This document shows, one piece after another, positions 19,310 through 28,480 of a DNA stretch of 64,000 nucleotides. The notes below the pieces were generated by a model. The model was not told the origin of the DNA, did not search any database, and saw nothing but the letters and a program-made list of their open reading frames with translations. The position numbers and the translations under genes are program-made. Every line of letters begins with the position of its first letter. Positions within the stretch are counted from its first letter, which is position 1. This stretch comes from Saccharicrinis fermentans DSM 9555 = JCM 21142 (lineage in GTDB: Bacteria > Bacteroidota > Bacteroidia > Bacteroidales > Marinilabiliaceae): assembly GCF_000517085.1 (NCBI RefSeq), contig NZ_KI912107.1:1612398-1676397 (forward strand), given 5' to 3'.

Positions 19310-21160
19310 TTAATTTTTCTCGTCAGCTTCCATTTGATCTTTTAGAGCTTGCAAGCTAGAAATATCACCTAATGTAGTCTTTTCTAAGTTATCTTTCAAC
19401 TTCTTCACACCTTTTTTGGTAGTTTTTGATTGTTCAGCTTTTTCTGAATTATCAGCTGCTTTTTTAACATCTTCAAAAACTCTTGAATGTGAAAGAATTA
19501 TACGTTTAGAAGCTTTGTTGAACTCAATAACTTTGAAATTAAGTTTTTCATCAACTTTAGCTTGACTACCATCCTCTTTCACCAAGTGACGTGGAGTAGC
19601 AAAACCTTCAACACCATAAGGAAGAGCAATAACGGCTCCTTTATCGAATAGGTCAATGATTGTTCCTTCGTGTACTGAATCAACAGTAAACAATGTTTCA
19701 AACACATCCCAAGGATTTTCCTCTAGTTGTTTGTGACCTAAGCTAAGTCTTCTGTTTTCTTTATCTATTTCAAGAACAACCACTTCTACTTCTTCACCAA
19801 TAGCAGTAAATTCGGCAGGGTGTTTGATTTTCTTAGTCCAAGAAAGATCAGAGATATGAATAAGTCCGTCGATTCCTTCTTCTATTTCAACGAATACACC
19901 AAAATTAGTGAAGTTTCTTACTTTCGCTTTATGTTTAGAACCAACTGCGTAGGCTTCTTCTATTTTTTCCCAAGGATCAGCTTTCAATTGCTTAATACCA
20001 AGAGACATTTTACGCTCTTCGCGGTCTAATGTTAAAATAGTAGCTTCCACCTCGTCGCCAACTTTCAAAAAGTCCTGCGCACTTCTTAGGTGTTGCGACC
20101 ATGACATTTCAGAAACGTGGATAAGACCTTCAACACCTGGAGCAATTTCAACAAATGCACCATAGTCAGCCATTACAACCACTTTTCCTTTCACTACATC
20201 ACTTACTTTAAGCTCTGCATCCAATGAATCCCAAGGATGAGCGGTTAATTGTTTTAAACCTAAAGCAATACGTTTTTTCTCGTCATCAAAATCAAGAATT
20301 ACAACATTTAATTTTTGATCCAACTGAACGATTTCTTCTGGGTGACTTACGCGACCCCAAGAAAGGTCTGTGATATGGATTAATCCATCAACACCACCTA
20401 AGTCGATAAATACACCGTAAGATGTAATATTTTTAACAGTTCCCTCAAGAACTTGTCCTTTCTCAAGCTTAGAAATAATATCTTTTTTCTGTTGCTCAAG
20501 TTCTGCTTCAATAAGTGCTTTGTGAGAAACTACAACGTTTTTAAATTCAGGGTTAATTTTAACCACTTTAAATTCCATTGTTTTTCCAACATACATATCG
20601 TAGTCACGAATAGGTTTCACATCAATTTGTGAACCGGGAAGGAAAGCCTCAATTCCGAACACATCTACAATCATACCACCTTTAGTACGACATTTAATGT
20701 ATCCTTTAATAACTTCATCATTTTCTAAAGCCGCATTGACACGATCCCAAGAACGTAGAGCACGCGCTTTTTTATGAGAAAGCACCAATTGACCTTTTTT
20801 GTCCTCTTGACTCTCTACATATACTTCTACTGTATCACCAATAGCTAGTTCTGGATTGTAACGAAATTCGTTTCTTGAGATGATACCATCCGATTTGAAA
20901 CCGATATTAATTACAACTTCTCTTTTGGTTAATGCAATAACTTCTCCTTCGATTACCTCTTTTTCAGAAATTGTAGAAAGGGTTTCGTCGTACATTTTTT
21001 CCAAGTCCGCTTTTGAACCTGAATTTCCAAATACTTCTCCTTGCTCATACTCATCCCAATCGAATGCGGCATCAGAAGTATTTTCGGTAGCAGTTACCAC
21101 CTCATTTTTAACTTCAGGAGTTTCGTTAAGCTCCTGGGCATTTTCGTTTACTTCACTCAT
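19310..21160 (-). CDS. rpsA: 30S ribosomal protein S1
   Basis: Binds mRNA at the ribosome and helps load transcripts, important in Bacteroidota where Shine-Dalgarno sites are weak. The 616 residues contain an acidic N-terminal extension (~1-65), then six S1 RNA-binding repeats, recognisable by recurring GxVxxIxxYGVFIDLGGVDGLIH and LSW-type segments, and a lysine-rich C-terminal tail. Six-repeat architecture is normal for S1. The gene heads the unit with the STAS protein and rnz. A -7 element TACTTTTG lies at 21214-21221 on the minus strand. Confidence 0.96.
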   Translation of the reverse strand: MSEVNENAQELNETPEVKNEVVTATENTSDAAFDWDEYEQGEVFGNSGSKADLEKMYDETLSTISEKEVIEGEVIALTKREVVINIGFKSDGIISRNEFRYNPELAIGDTVEVYVESQEDKKGQLVLSHKKARALRSWDRVNAALENDEVIKGYIKCRTKGGMIVDVFGIEAFLPGSQIDVKPIRDYDMYVGKTMEFKVVKINPEFKNVVVSHKALIEAELEQQKKDIISKLEKGQVLEGTVKNITSYGVFIDLGGVDGLIHITDLSWGRVSHPEEIVQLDQKLNVVILDFDDEKKRIALGLKQLTAHPWDSLDAELKVSDVVKGKVVVMADYGAFVEIAPGVEGLIHVSEMSWSQHLRSAQDFLKVGDEVEATILTLDREERKMSLGIKQLKADPWEKIEEAYAVGSKHKAKVRNFTNFGVFVEIEEGIDGLIHISDLSWTKKIKHPAEFTAIGEEVEVVVLEIDKENRRLSLGHKQLEENPWDVFETLFTVDSVHEGTIIDLFDKGAVIALPYGVEGFATPRHLVKEDGSQAKVDEKLNFKVIEFNKASKRIILSHSRVFEDVKKAADNSEKAEQSKTTKKGVKKLKDNLEKTTLGDISSLQALKDQMEADEKN

Positions 21161-21696
21161 CTAAAAATCAATTAATTACTAGTAGTTAGACATTATATTT
21201 ATAAAAACAGCTGCAAAAGTACGAATAAATTATCAAAAAATACCACACCTGCTTTATAAAATCACAACAAAACACGGCTTTCAAAGCCCATGATTATCAA
21301 ATAAAATCACCATCAAAATCATTGGTAAGGATAGAAACAATACTTTCTTATAATATAATATATCTCAACAAGAGTGTCAATGAACACTTTCTACCCCTTA
21401 TTTTATATTAAACAATCGTACTATTAAAAAAAACAACAATCTGCGTATTTCTAGACAAGCATATAACAATAATATGAATGTAGCTTTATTTGATAATTGT
21501 TAATTTTATATACATTTGAATTCTATTAGATAGAGTAAGCAAAGCGTTGCCGTTTCAAATTAGCCCTAGGTATTTGGTTTATTTGAACTTACTATAAATA
21601 TCTATTACCATACTTGACAAAATACAGCATTGAAAACGTATTTTTTTGCGATATTGCAGTAAAAACCTGCTGTATTTAAAATTAAATTTTTGAATA
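21161..21696. other. Divergent intergenic region between rpsA and ugd
   Basis: No gene is supported. It holds the rpsA -7 element TACTTTTG (21214-21221, minus) and, before ugd, TTGACA at 21614 followed by a T-rich TATTTTTTTG (21639-21648). A 10-bp inverted repeat, AAATACAGCA (21620-21629) and TGCTGTATTT (21668-21677), brackets the latter. The middle part is AT-rich and featureless. Confidence 0.55.
21620..21677 (+). promoter_or_regulatory. Inverted repeat bracketing the probable ugd promoter
   Basis: Perfect 10-bp arms AAATACAGCA and TGCTGTATTT separated by 38 nt that include the T-rich -7-like element. It could be a regulator site or a leader RNA stem; the sequence alone does not decide. 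Confidence 0.4.
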
Positions 21697-23025
21697 ATGA
21701 AAATTTCTATTGTCGGAACCGGATATGTTGGATTAGTTTCCGGAACTTGTTTTGCTGATGTGGGTATCACCGTTACGTGTGTGGATATCGACGAAAAAAA
21801 AATTGAAAATCTAAAAAAAGGAGTTATCCCAATTTACGAGCCTGGATTGGAAACCATGGTTCATAGCAACATTGAAAAGGGAAGGTTATTTTTCTCTACG
21901 AGTCTAAAAGATTCTTTAGAACAGGCCGATGTAATTTTCATTGCTGTTGGCACGCCTCCTGACGAAGATGGAAGTGCAGATTTGAAATATGTTCTAGAAG
22001 TTGCCAGACAAATTGGAAAACATATCAACCATTATATGGTGATAGTCACTAAAAGTACTGTGCCCATTGGAACTGCCAAAAAGGTAAAAGCAGCTATTAC
22101 TGATGAAATTGAAAAAAGAGGTATTGAAGTTGATTTTGATGTTGCTTCAAATCCTGAATTCTTAAAAGAAGGAAATGCTATTCAGGACTTTTTGAAGCCC
22201 GACCGAATTGTTGTTGGGACTGAATCAGAGAAGGCACAAAAAATGATGAACAGGCTTTACAAGCCATTTTTATTGAATGGTCATCCTATTATCTTCATGG
22301 ATATCCCTTCAGCCGAGATGACGAAATATGCTGCAAATTCAATGTTGGCCACAAAAATTAGCTTTATGAATGATATGGCAAATTTATGTGAAATTGTAGG
22401 CGCAGACATCACTTCGGTAAGAAAAGGTATTGGTTCTGATGCACGAATAGGAAATAAGTTTATATACGCTGGTGCAGGGTATGGTGGATCTTGTTTCCCC
22501 AAAGATGTGAAAGCTGTGATCAAAACAGCCGACCTAAACGGATATAAATTACGTTTACTAGAAGCTGTTGAAGAAGTAAACAACCATCAAAAACATGTAT
22601 TGGTATCGAAAATAAAGGAGCAGTTTGGCACAAATCTAAACAATATGATATTTGCGTTATGGGGATTGTCCTTTAAACCCAAAACCGATGATATGCGTGA
22701 GGCCCCTGCTTTAGTAGTTATTGAAGAACTCATTAAGCTAGGCGCAAAAGTTAAGGCATACGACCCGGTAGCAATGGAAGAAGCCAAACGTATATTAGGA
22801 GATAAAATTGAATATGGTGCTGATCCTTACGACGTGCTCATCGATGCAGATGCTCTAATTGTAATTACAGAGTGGTCAGAGTTTAGAATTCCGAACTTTA
22901 AGGTAATTGAAAAACTCCTAAAAAACAAAGTTATATTTGATGGCCGAAACATTTACGAACCTGCCGAAGTTCTTGAAAATGGTTTTTCGTATTACAGCAT
23001 AGGTAGAGCTGCCATGCATCCTTAA
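21697..23025 (+). CDS. ugd: UDP-glucose 6-dehydrogenase
   Basis: Oxidises UDP-glucose to UDP-glucuronate with two NAD+. The 442 residues begin with the Rossmann motif GTGYVGLVSGTCFA; the catalytic cysteine is in GGSCFPKD (~265); the C-terminal UDP-binding domain has GLSFKPKTDDMREAPA. Length is normal. It opens a six-gene plus-strand set for nucleotide sugars; its product is the substrate of the UDP-glucuronate decarboxylase encoded next. Confidence 0.95.
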   Translation: MKISIVGTGYVGLVSGTCFADVGITVTCVDIDEKKIENLKKGVIPIYEPGLETMVHSNIEKGRLFFSTSLKDSLEQADVIFIAVGTPPDEDGSADLKYVLEVARQIGKHINHYMVIVTKSTVPIGTAKKVKAAITDEIEKRGIEVDFDVASNPEFLKEGNAIQDFLKPDRIVVGTESEKAQKMMNRLYKPFLLNGHPIIFMDIPSAEMTKYAANSMLATKISFMNDMANLCEIVGADITSVRKGIGSDARIGNKFIYAGAGYGGSCFPKDVKAVIKTADLNGYKLRLLEAVEEVNNHQKHVLVSKIKEQFGTNLNNMIFALWGLSFKPKTDDMREAPALVVIEELIKLGAKVKAYDPVAMEEAKRILGDKIEYGADPYDVLIDADALIVITEWSEFRIPNFKVIEKLLKNKVIFDGRNIYEPAEVLENGFSYYSIGRAAMHP

Positions 23026-23049
23026 TTTGGTCAACCTAAAAATAATAAA

Positions 23050-23079
23050 GGGTCTGTACATTTATAAAATGTACGACCC
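23050..23079 (+). terminator. Intercistronic hairpin between ugd and the UXS gene
   Basis: A 13-bp stem (GGGTC, one bulged T, GTACATTT; loop ATA; complementary right arm) with no strong T-run after it. It may act as a partial terminator or a processing/stability element that sets the ratio of ugd to downstream genes. Confidence 0.5.
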
Positions 23080-23118
23080 ATTTGCATTTATAAAAGTCAA
23101 CATCAAATAAAAAAATTA

Positions 23119-24063
23119 ATGAAAAGGATATTAGTTACCGGCGGAGCCGGTTTTATAGGGTCACATCTATGCGAACGTTTATTAAAAGAAGGTAATGAGG
23201 TAATTTGTCTGGACAATTATTTCACCGGAAGTAAAACCAACATACTCCATCTGTTAGACAATCCTTATTTTGAACTTATTCGTCATGATGTAACACATCC
23301 TTATTTTATTGAAGTTGACGAAATCTATAATCTGGCTTGTCCTGCCTCACCTATCCATTACCAGCTGAATTCAATTAAGACCATCAAGACTTCAGTAATG
23401 GGGGCAATTAACATGTTGGGCTTAGCCAAACGTATCAAAGCAAAAATATTACAAGCCTCCACTTCTGAGGTATATGGTGATCCTGAAATTCATCCACAAA
23501 AAGAAGACTATTGGGGAAATGTAAACCCAATTGGAATACGCTCTTGTTATGATGAAGGAAAGCGATGCGCAGAAAGTTTATTTTTTAATTACTACTCTCA
23601 AAACCAGGTAGAAATTAAAGTTATTCGGATATTTAACACCTATGGTCCACGTATGAACCCCAACGATGGTCGTGTAGTATCCAATTTTATTGTTCAAGCC
23701 CTAAAAGGCGAAGACATCACCATCTTTGGCGATGGTAAACAAACACGAAGCTTTCAATATGTTGATGATTTGGTGGAAGGGATGATTAGAATGATGAACT
23801 CTAGAAAAGACTTCTTAGGACCTGTAAATGTTGGAAATCCTAACGAATTTACCATGTTAGAACTGGCTCAAGAGGTTATTCAATTAACCGGATCCAAATC
23901 TAAACTTAGTTTTTTACCCTTACCTGCCGATGACCCAACCCAAAGAAAACCCAATATTGAACTAGCCCAAAAAGAATTAGGCGGATGGGAACCCAAGGTT
24001 CAATTAAAAGAAGGATTGGTAAAAACCATTGAATACTTTGATCAAATATTAAAGCAGTATTAG
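23119..24063 (+). CDS. UDP-glucuronate decarboxylase (UDP-xylose synthase)
   Basis: Converts UDP-glucuronate to UDP-xylose. The 314 residues are an extended [15 protein letters not shown] at the N-terminus, catalytic Y-x3-K in [13 protein letters not shown], and the UXS-specific segments [34 protein letters not shown] and [21 protein letters not shown]. Those segments separate it from dTDP-glucose 4,6-dehydratase (RfbB). It sits in the place where rfbB would be expected beside rfbA/C/D. With ugd it makes a complete route from UDP-glucose to UDP-xylose. Confidence 0.93.
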   Translation: MKRILVTGGAGFIGSHLCERLLKEGNEVICLDNYFTGSKTNILHLLDNPYFELIRHDVTHPYFIEVDEIYNLACPASPIHYQLNSIKTIKTSVMGAINMLGLAKRIKAKILQASTSEVYGDPEIHPQKEDYWGNVNPIGIRSCYDEGKRCAESLFFNYYSQNQVEIKVIRIFNTYGPRMNPNDGRVVSNFIVQALKGEDITIFGDGKQTRSFQYVDDLVEGMIRMMNSRKDFLGPVNVGNPNEFTMLELAQEVIQLTGSKSKLSFLPLPADDPTQRKPNIELAQKELGGWEPKVQLKEGLVKTIEYFDQILKQY

Positions 24064-24096
24064 CATCTAAACGCTACCTTTAACTAAAAATAAGTC

Positions 24097-24969
24097 ATGG
24101 CAATTTATAAAGGAATTATATTAGCAGGAGGATCTGGGACAAGACTATATCCTATCACCCAAAGTATTTCTAAACAAATCATTCCGGTTTACAACAAGCC
24201 GATGATTTATTACCCTTTATCCGTATTGATGCTTTCAGGGATAAAAGAAATATTGATCATATCCACCCCGCATGATTTACCTTTATACAAAAATTTGTTC
24301 GGTGATGGAAGTCAACTTGGCCTAAGTCTTAGTTATGCAGAACAAGCTAGTCCGGACGGGTTGGCACAAGCTTTTATTATTGGTGAAGAATTTATTGGAG
24401 AAGACCATGTTTGTTTAATATTGGGAGATAATATTTTTTATGGTTTCGAACTTCCACACAAATTAAAAACAACTGTTCAATTAAATGAAGGTGCCACAGT
24501 ATTTGGATACTACGTTACCGATCCGGATCGTTATGGTGTAGTAGAGTTCGACAACGATATGAATGTGATGAGTTTGGAAGAAAAGCCCCAAAAACCTAAG
24601 TCTCATTATGCAGTTACAGGTCTGTATTTTTACGACAACACGGTAATTGAAAAAGCTAAAAAGCTAAAGCCATCTCCCAGGGGAGAACTGGAGATTACTG
24701 ACCTTAATAAGGTCTATCTTGAAGAAAACAGGTTAAGGGTTGAATTGATGGGCCGTGGTATGGCTTGGTTAGACACAGGCACCCATGATAGCATGCTAGA
24801 GGCCTCTAATTTTATTGCCACAATAGAACACCGTCAGGGTTTAATGGTGGCTTGTATTGAAGAAATCGCCTTTAACATGGGATATATCGATAAAAAGCAA
24901 TTACTCGACTTGGCCAAACCGCTTGAGAAAAATGAATATGGTGCTTACCTAAAACGTATTGCCAAATAG
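24097..24969 (+). CDS. rfbA: Glucose-1-phosphate thymidylyltransferase
   Basis: Joins glucose-1-phosphate and dTTP to dTDP-glucose, the first step of dTDP-rhamnose synthesis. The 290 residues have the nucleotidyltransferase motif [11 protein letters not shown], then [17 protein letters not shown], the GDNIFYG metal site and [20 protein letters not shown]. Length matches RmlA. It follows the UXS gene by 33 bp. Confidence 0.96.
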   Translation: MAIYKGIILAGGSGTRLYPITQSISKQIIPVYNKPMIYYPLSVLMLSGIKEILIISTPHDLPLYKNLFGDGSQLGLSLSYAEQASPDGLAQAFIIGEEFIGEDHVCLILGDNIFYGFELPHKLKTTVQLNEGATVFGYYVTDPDRYGVVEFDNDMNVMSLEEKPQKPKSHYAVTGLYFYDNTVIEKAKKLKPSPRGELEITDLNKVYLEENRLRVELMGRGMAWLDTGTHDSMLEASNFIATIEHRQGLMVACIEEIAFNMGYIDKKQLLDLAKPLEKNEYGAYLKRIAK

Positions 24970-24974
24970 TTTGT

Positions 24975-24982
24975 TAATTTTG
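24975..24982 (+). promoter_or_regulatory. Possible internal promoter element before rfbC
   Basis: TAATTTTG matches TAnnTTTG and lies ~45 bp before the rfbC start, but the nearest TTG is closer than usual, so this is weak. Confidence 0.3.
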
Positions 24983-25027
24983 CAGTACAATATTGTGTTA
25001 ACATCCAAAAATAGCGAAATAATAACA

Positions 25028-25576
25028 ATGGAAGTAATTCAAACTGAGATTCAGGATTTATTAATCATCAAACCTAAAAAATTTAATGATGCCCGTGGTT
25101 TCTTTTTGGAATCATATAACAAAGAAAGATTTTTAAGTAAGGGGATGAACTATGATTTTGTACAAGATAATTTTTCATCCTCCCAATATGGGGTAATTAG
25201 AGGATTACATTATCAGTTAGCTCCTTATTCTCAAGCAAAAATGGTTCAAGCCATTAAAGGAAAAATAATAGACGTTGTGGTAGACCTGAGAAAAGAATCC
25301 CCGAGCTTTGGTAAAAGTTTCAGCATAGAGCTTTCTGAAGAAAATGGGCTTCAATTAATGATTCCACGTGGTTTTGCCCATGGTTTTTCAGTTTTAAGCC
25401 AAGAGGTTTTATTTTCATACAAATGCGACAATTTATATAACAAAGACGCAGAGCGAGGCATTCGTTTCAATGACCCCTTTTTAGGTATTGATTGGCGTGT
25501 CCCAGAATCCGATGCCATTGTTTCAGACAAGGACCAAAATCATCCTTTATTTAAAGACGCAGCATATAATTTTTAA
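25028..25576 (+). CDS. rfbC: dTDP-4-dehydrorhamnose 3,5-epimerase
   Basis: Epimerises dTDP-4-keto-6-deoxyglucose at C3 and C5. The 182 residues form a cupin-like fold; FNDARGFFLESYN, IRGLHYQ (catalytic His), GKIIDVVVDLRKESPSFGK and PRGFAHGFSVLS are family hallmarks. The reading frame extends upstream to 24959 but those residues are unlike RmlC and overlap rfbA; the ATG at 25028 gives the expected N-terminus. rfbD follows by 12 bp. Confidence 0.96.
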   Translation: MEVIQTEIQDLLIIKPKKFNDARGFFLESYNKERFLSKGMNYDFVQDNFSSSQYGVIRGLHYQLAPYSQAKMVQAIKGKIIDVVVDLRKESPSFGKSFSIELSEENGLQLMIPRGFAHGFSVLSQEVLFSYKCDNLYNKDAERGIRFNDPFLGIDWRVPESDAIVSDKDQNHPLFKDAAYNF

Positions 25577-25587
25577 CGCACCATTCA

Positions 25588-26466
25588 ATGACTAAAATAT
25601 TGGTAACCGGAGGAAATGGTCAGCTTGGACAAAGTATTCTCTCCCTTGTTAATAAATATAAAAATCTGAATATTCATTTCTCCGACATTGACGAATTAGA
25701 TATTAGTCAATCAGAACAGCTAAAAGAATATACACGAGCAGCCAACATTGATTACCTCATAAATTGCGCAGCATATACAGCTGTTGACAAAGCAGAGCAT
25801 GAAAAGGTATTAGCCAAGAAATTAAATGCAGAAGCCGTTAAGAACATTGCCATTGCTGCAACTGAAAATAACTTTAGGGTTATTCATATTTCTACCGATT
25901 ATGTTTTTGATGGCAATACTTTTAAACCATATACCGAAGCGTCTTTTGCTGTGCCAGCATCCTATTATGGACAAACAAAATTATTAGGAGAAAAGTATCT
26001 CATGGAAAATCATCCGGCATCGATGATATTCAGAACATCATGGCTTTATTCGCAATTTGCCCATAATTTTGTAAAAACAATGATACGTTTGGGAAGAGAA
26101 AAAAGTGAACTTCGTGTGGTGGCTGATCAAGTTGGATCGCCCACATATGCTGTTGATCTGGCATCAACCATACTTGAGATCATATCTCAGATAGAATCAG
26201 GAAATAAACATTTTATTCCAGGTATTTATCATTATAGCAATGAGGGAATTTGTAGCTGGTATGATTTTGCCATTAACATTCATCAGCTAATGAATATTGA
26301 TTGCCATGTAGTACCCATTGAGTTAAAAGAATACCCGACTGCTGCCCCCAGACCATTATACAGTGCCTTCAATAAAAACAAAATAAAAAACACTTACAAG
26401 ATTCAAATTCCTTATTGGAGATTCAGTCTTGAAAAATGCCTTAAAGCAATAAAAACGGAAAATTAA
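25588..26466 (+). CDS. rfbD: dTDP-4-dehydrorhamnose reductase
   Basis: NAD(P)H-dependent last step to dTDP-L-rhamnose. The 292 residues start with GGNGQLGQSI; INCAAYTAVDKAE, STDYVFDG and the catalytic Y-x3-K in YYGQTKLLGE are present; the C-terminus carries RPLYSAF. Length is normal. It is 14 bp before the phosphohexomutase gene. The pathway's rfbB step is not encoded nearby. Confidence 0.95.
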   Translation: MTKILVTGGNGQLGQSILSLVNKYKNLNIHFSDIDELDISQSEQLKEYTRAANIDYLINCAAYTAVDKAEHEKVLAKKLNAEAVKNIAIAATENNFRVIHISTDYVFDGNTFKPYTEASFAVPASYYGQTKLLGEKYLMENHPASMIFRTSWLYSQFAHNFVKTMIRLGREKSELRVVADQVGSPTYAVDLASTILEIISQIESGNKHFIPGIYHYSNEGICSWYDFAINIHQLMNIDCHVVPIELKEYPTAAPRPLYSAFNKNKIKNTYKIQIPYWRFSLEKCLKAIKTEN

Positions 26467-26479
26467 AACTATAAATAAG

Positions 26480-28231
26480 ATGGAAAACCAAGACGTTTTG
26501 GCATTGGTCACCGAAAAAGCGAACCAATGGCTTTCTGGAAATTACGATGCAGAAACAAAAAAACAAATTACTGCACTTTTAAATGCAGATGATAAATCTG
26601 AGTTAATCGATTCGTTTTATAAGGATTTGGAGTTCGGTACCGGAGGACTCAGAGGTATTATGGGACCGGGTTCAAACCGAATGAATATTTACACTGTGGG
26701 AGCTGCTACCCAAGGTCTAGCAAACTATTTAAATCAACAGTTCAGTGATTTGGATGAAATAAAGGTTTGTATTGGTCACGATTGCAGAAATAACAGCAGG
26801 GAATTTGCAGAAATTTCGGCTAAAATACTATCATCAAATGGCATTAAAGCCCTTCTTTTTGATGACTTAAGACCTACTCCTGAAGTTTCTTTTGTTATCC
26901 GAGAATTGGGTTGTCAGAGTGGAATTATCATCACAGCATCACATAACCCAAAGGAGTACAATGGTTACAAAGCATATTGGAACGACGGTGGACAAATGAT
27001 AGCACCACATGATACCAATGTTATTGACGAGGTAAAAAAAATTAAGTCTGTTGATGAAATAAAATTTCAGGGAAACGACAGTTTAATAGAAGTTTTAGGT
27101 GCCGATATGGACAAAAAGTACCTAGAAAAAGTAAAATCTATTTCGCTTGACACAGGAGCCATTGAGAGAAACAAAGATTTAAAAATAATTTACACTCCAA
27201 TACATGGAACAGGTGTTAAGCTGATTCCGGCCGCTTTAAAGATGTACGGATTCACAAATATCATCAATATTCCGGAGCAAGATGTTGTTAGCGGAGATTT
27301 TCCAACAGTTGTTTCTCCAAATCCTGAAGAACCTGCTGCGCTTAAAATGGCTGTGGATAAAGCAACTGAAATAGATGCTGATTTAGTAATGGCTTCGGAT
27401 CCTGATGCAGACCGTTTAGGTATTGCCTGCAAAAATGAAAAAGGAGAGTTCATTTTACTCAATGGCAATCAAACTGCCTTGTTATTAACCTGGTATATGG
27501 TTAAACGATGGAAAGAGAACAACCTACTGACAGGTAAGGAGTTTATTGTTAAAACAATTGTTACCAGTGAGCTACTTAAAGAAATAGCCGTAAAAAATAA
27601 CATTGAATATTTTGATGTATATACCGGATTCAAATGGATTGCCGATAAAATAAAAAGCTTTGAAGGTGAAAAAAAATATATCTGTGGTGGAGAAGAAAGC
27701 TATGGATTTCTACCTGGCGATTACGTAAGAGACAAGGATGCCGTTGCTTCATGTGCCATGTTTGCTGAAATCGCAGCCTGGGCCAAAGACGAAGGTGTAA
27801 GTTTGTTTGAACTTTTACAAAATATCTACCTAGAATATGGCTTTTCAAAGGAGAAAATGATCTATATCGTTCGCAAAGGTAAATCTGGTGCAGATGAGAT
27901 TCAGCAAATCATGAAAGATATGCGAGAGAATCCACCGCTTAGCTTGGCTGGGTCAAAAGTATCCATTATTAAAGATTATGCAGTTTTAAAGGCCTTTAAT
28001 AAGATAGATGGCACAGACAGTGCTATCGACCTACCAACCACCTCAAATGTACTTCAATTCTTCACAGAAGATGGCTCTAAGGTAAGCGTTCGTCCTTCTG
28101 GTACTGAACCAAAGATCAAATTCTACTTTGAAGTACGTGGCATTATGAGCAATCGCGACGAGTATTACTCGGCGGATGCAACAGCAGAACAAAAAATAGA
28201 TACCATTGCCAAGGATTTAAATATCCTCTAA
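26480..28231 (+). CDS. Phosphoglucomutase/phosphomannomutase family enzyme
   Basis: Interconverts hexose-1- and hexose-6-phosphates, here probably supplying glucose-1-phosphate for the UDP- and dTDP-sugar genes upstream. The 583 residues have GTGGLRGIMGPG near 55, the phosphoserine loop TASHNPKEYNGYK (~155), the metal loop DPDADRLG (~310), the sugar loop GGEESYGFLPGDY (~400) and the phosphate loop RPSGTEPKIKFY (~545). Length is that of the long PgcA-type mutases rather than the 450-residue ManB/GlmM types. A strong terminator follows. Confidence 0.93.
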   Translation: MENQDVLALVTEKANQWLSGNYDAETKKQITALLNADDKSELIDSFYKDLEFGTGGLRGIMGPGSNRMNIYTVGAATQGLANYLNQQFSDLDEIKVCIGHDCRNNSREFAEISAKILSSNGIKALLFDDLRPTPEVSFVIRELGCQSGIIITASHNPKEYNGYKAYWNDGGQMIAPHDTNVIDEVKKIKSVDEIKFQGNDSLIEVLGADMDKKYLEKVKSISLDTGAIERNKDLKIIYTPIHGTGVKLIPAALKMYGFTNIINIPEQDVVSGDFPTVVSPNPEEPAALKMAVDKATEIDADLVMASDPDADRLGIACKNEKGEFILLNGNQTALLLTWYMVKRWKENNLLTGKEFIVKTIVTSELLKEIAVKNNIEYFDVYTGFKWIADKIKSFEGEKKYICGGEESYGFLPGDYVRDKDAVASCAMFAEIAAWAKDEGVSLFELLQNIYLEYGFSKEKMIYIVRKGKSGADEIQQIMKDMRENPPLSLAGSKVSIIKDYAVLKAFNKIDGTDSAIDLPTTSNVLQFFTEDGSKVSVRPSGTEPKIKFYFEVRGIMSNRDEYYSADATAEQKIDTIAKDLNIL

Positions 28232-28251
28232 CAAAAGCATTGTACCTGTAT

Positions 28252-28289
28252 AAAAAAAGAGGCTTTCCATTGGGTTAGCCTCTTTTTTT
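28252..28289 (+). terminator. Terminator of the nucleotide-sugar operon
   Basis: A-rich left side, stem AGAGGCT / AGCCTCT with a 12-nt loop, then a run of seven T. It starts ~20 bp after the mutase stop. Confidence 0.88.
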
Positions 28290-28436
28290 ATGTTTAAAAA
28301 TTAGCGAAGAGTCACTAAGCGATGCAAATTCCAATCATTCATCGGTGTACCTACTTATTTGCTTTCTCCACGCCAGCTTCATGTGTTTATTATTAAAGTC
28401 ACATAAAACGAGCCATATTTATTTAACTACCTGTGT

Positions 28437-28460
28437 AAGAACCGTATTCCTACGGTTCTT
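28437..28460 (-). terminator. Hairpin downstream of the RecD-like helicase gene
   Basis: Perfect 10-bp stem AAGAACCGTA / TACGGTTCTT with a 4-nt loop, 20 bp after the minus-strand stop at 28481. Confidence 0.65.
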
Positions 28461-28480
28461 CATCCCATTCATCGCCTCCA

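Noticed and set aside
24959-25027. Longer rfbC start overlapping rfbA
   Set aside because: The added residues do not resemble the family; ATG at 25028 matches RmlC N-termini.
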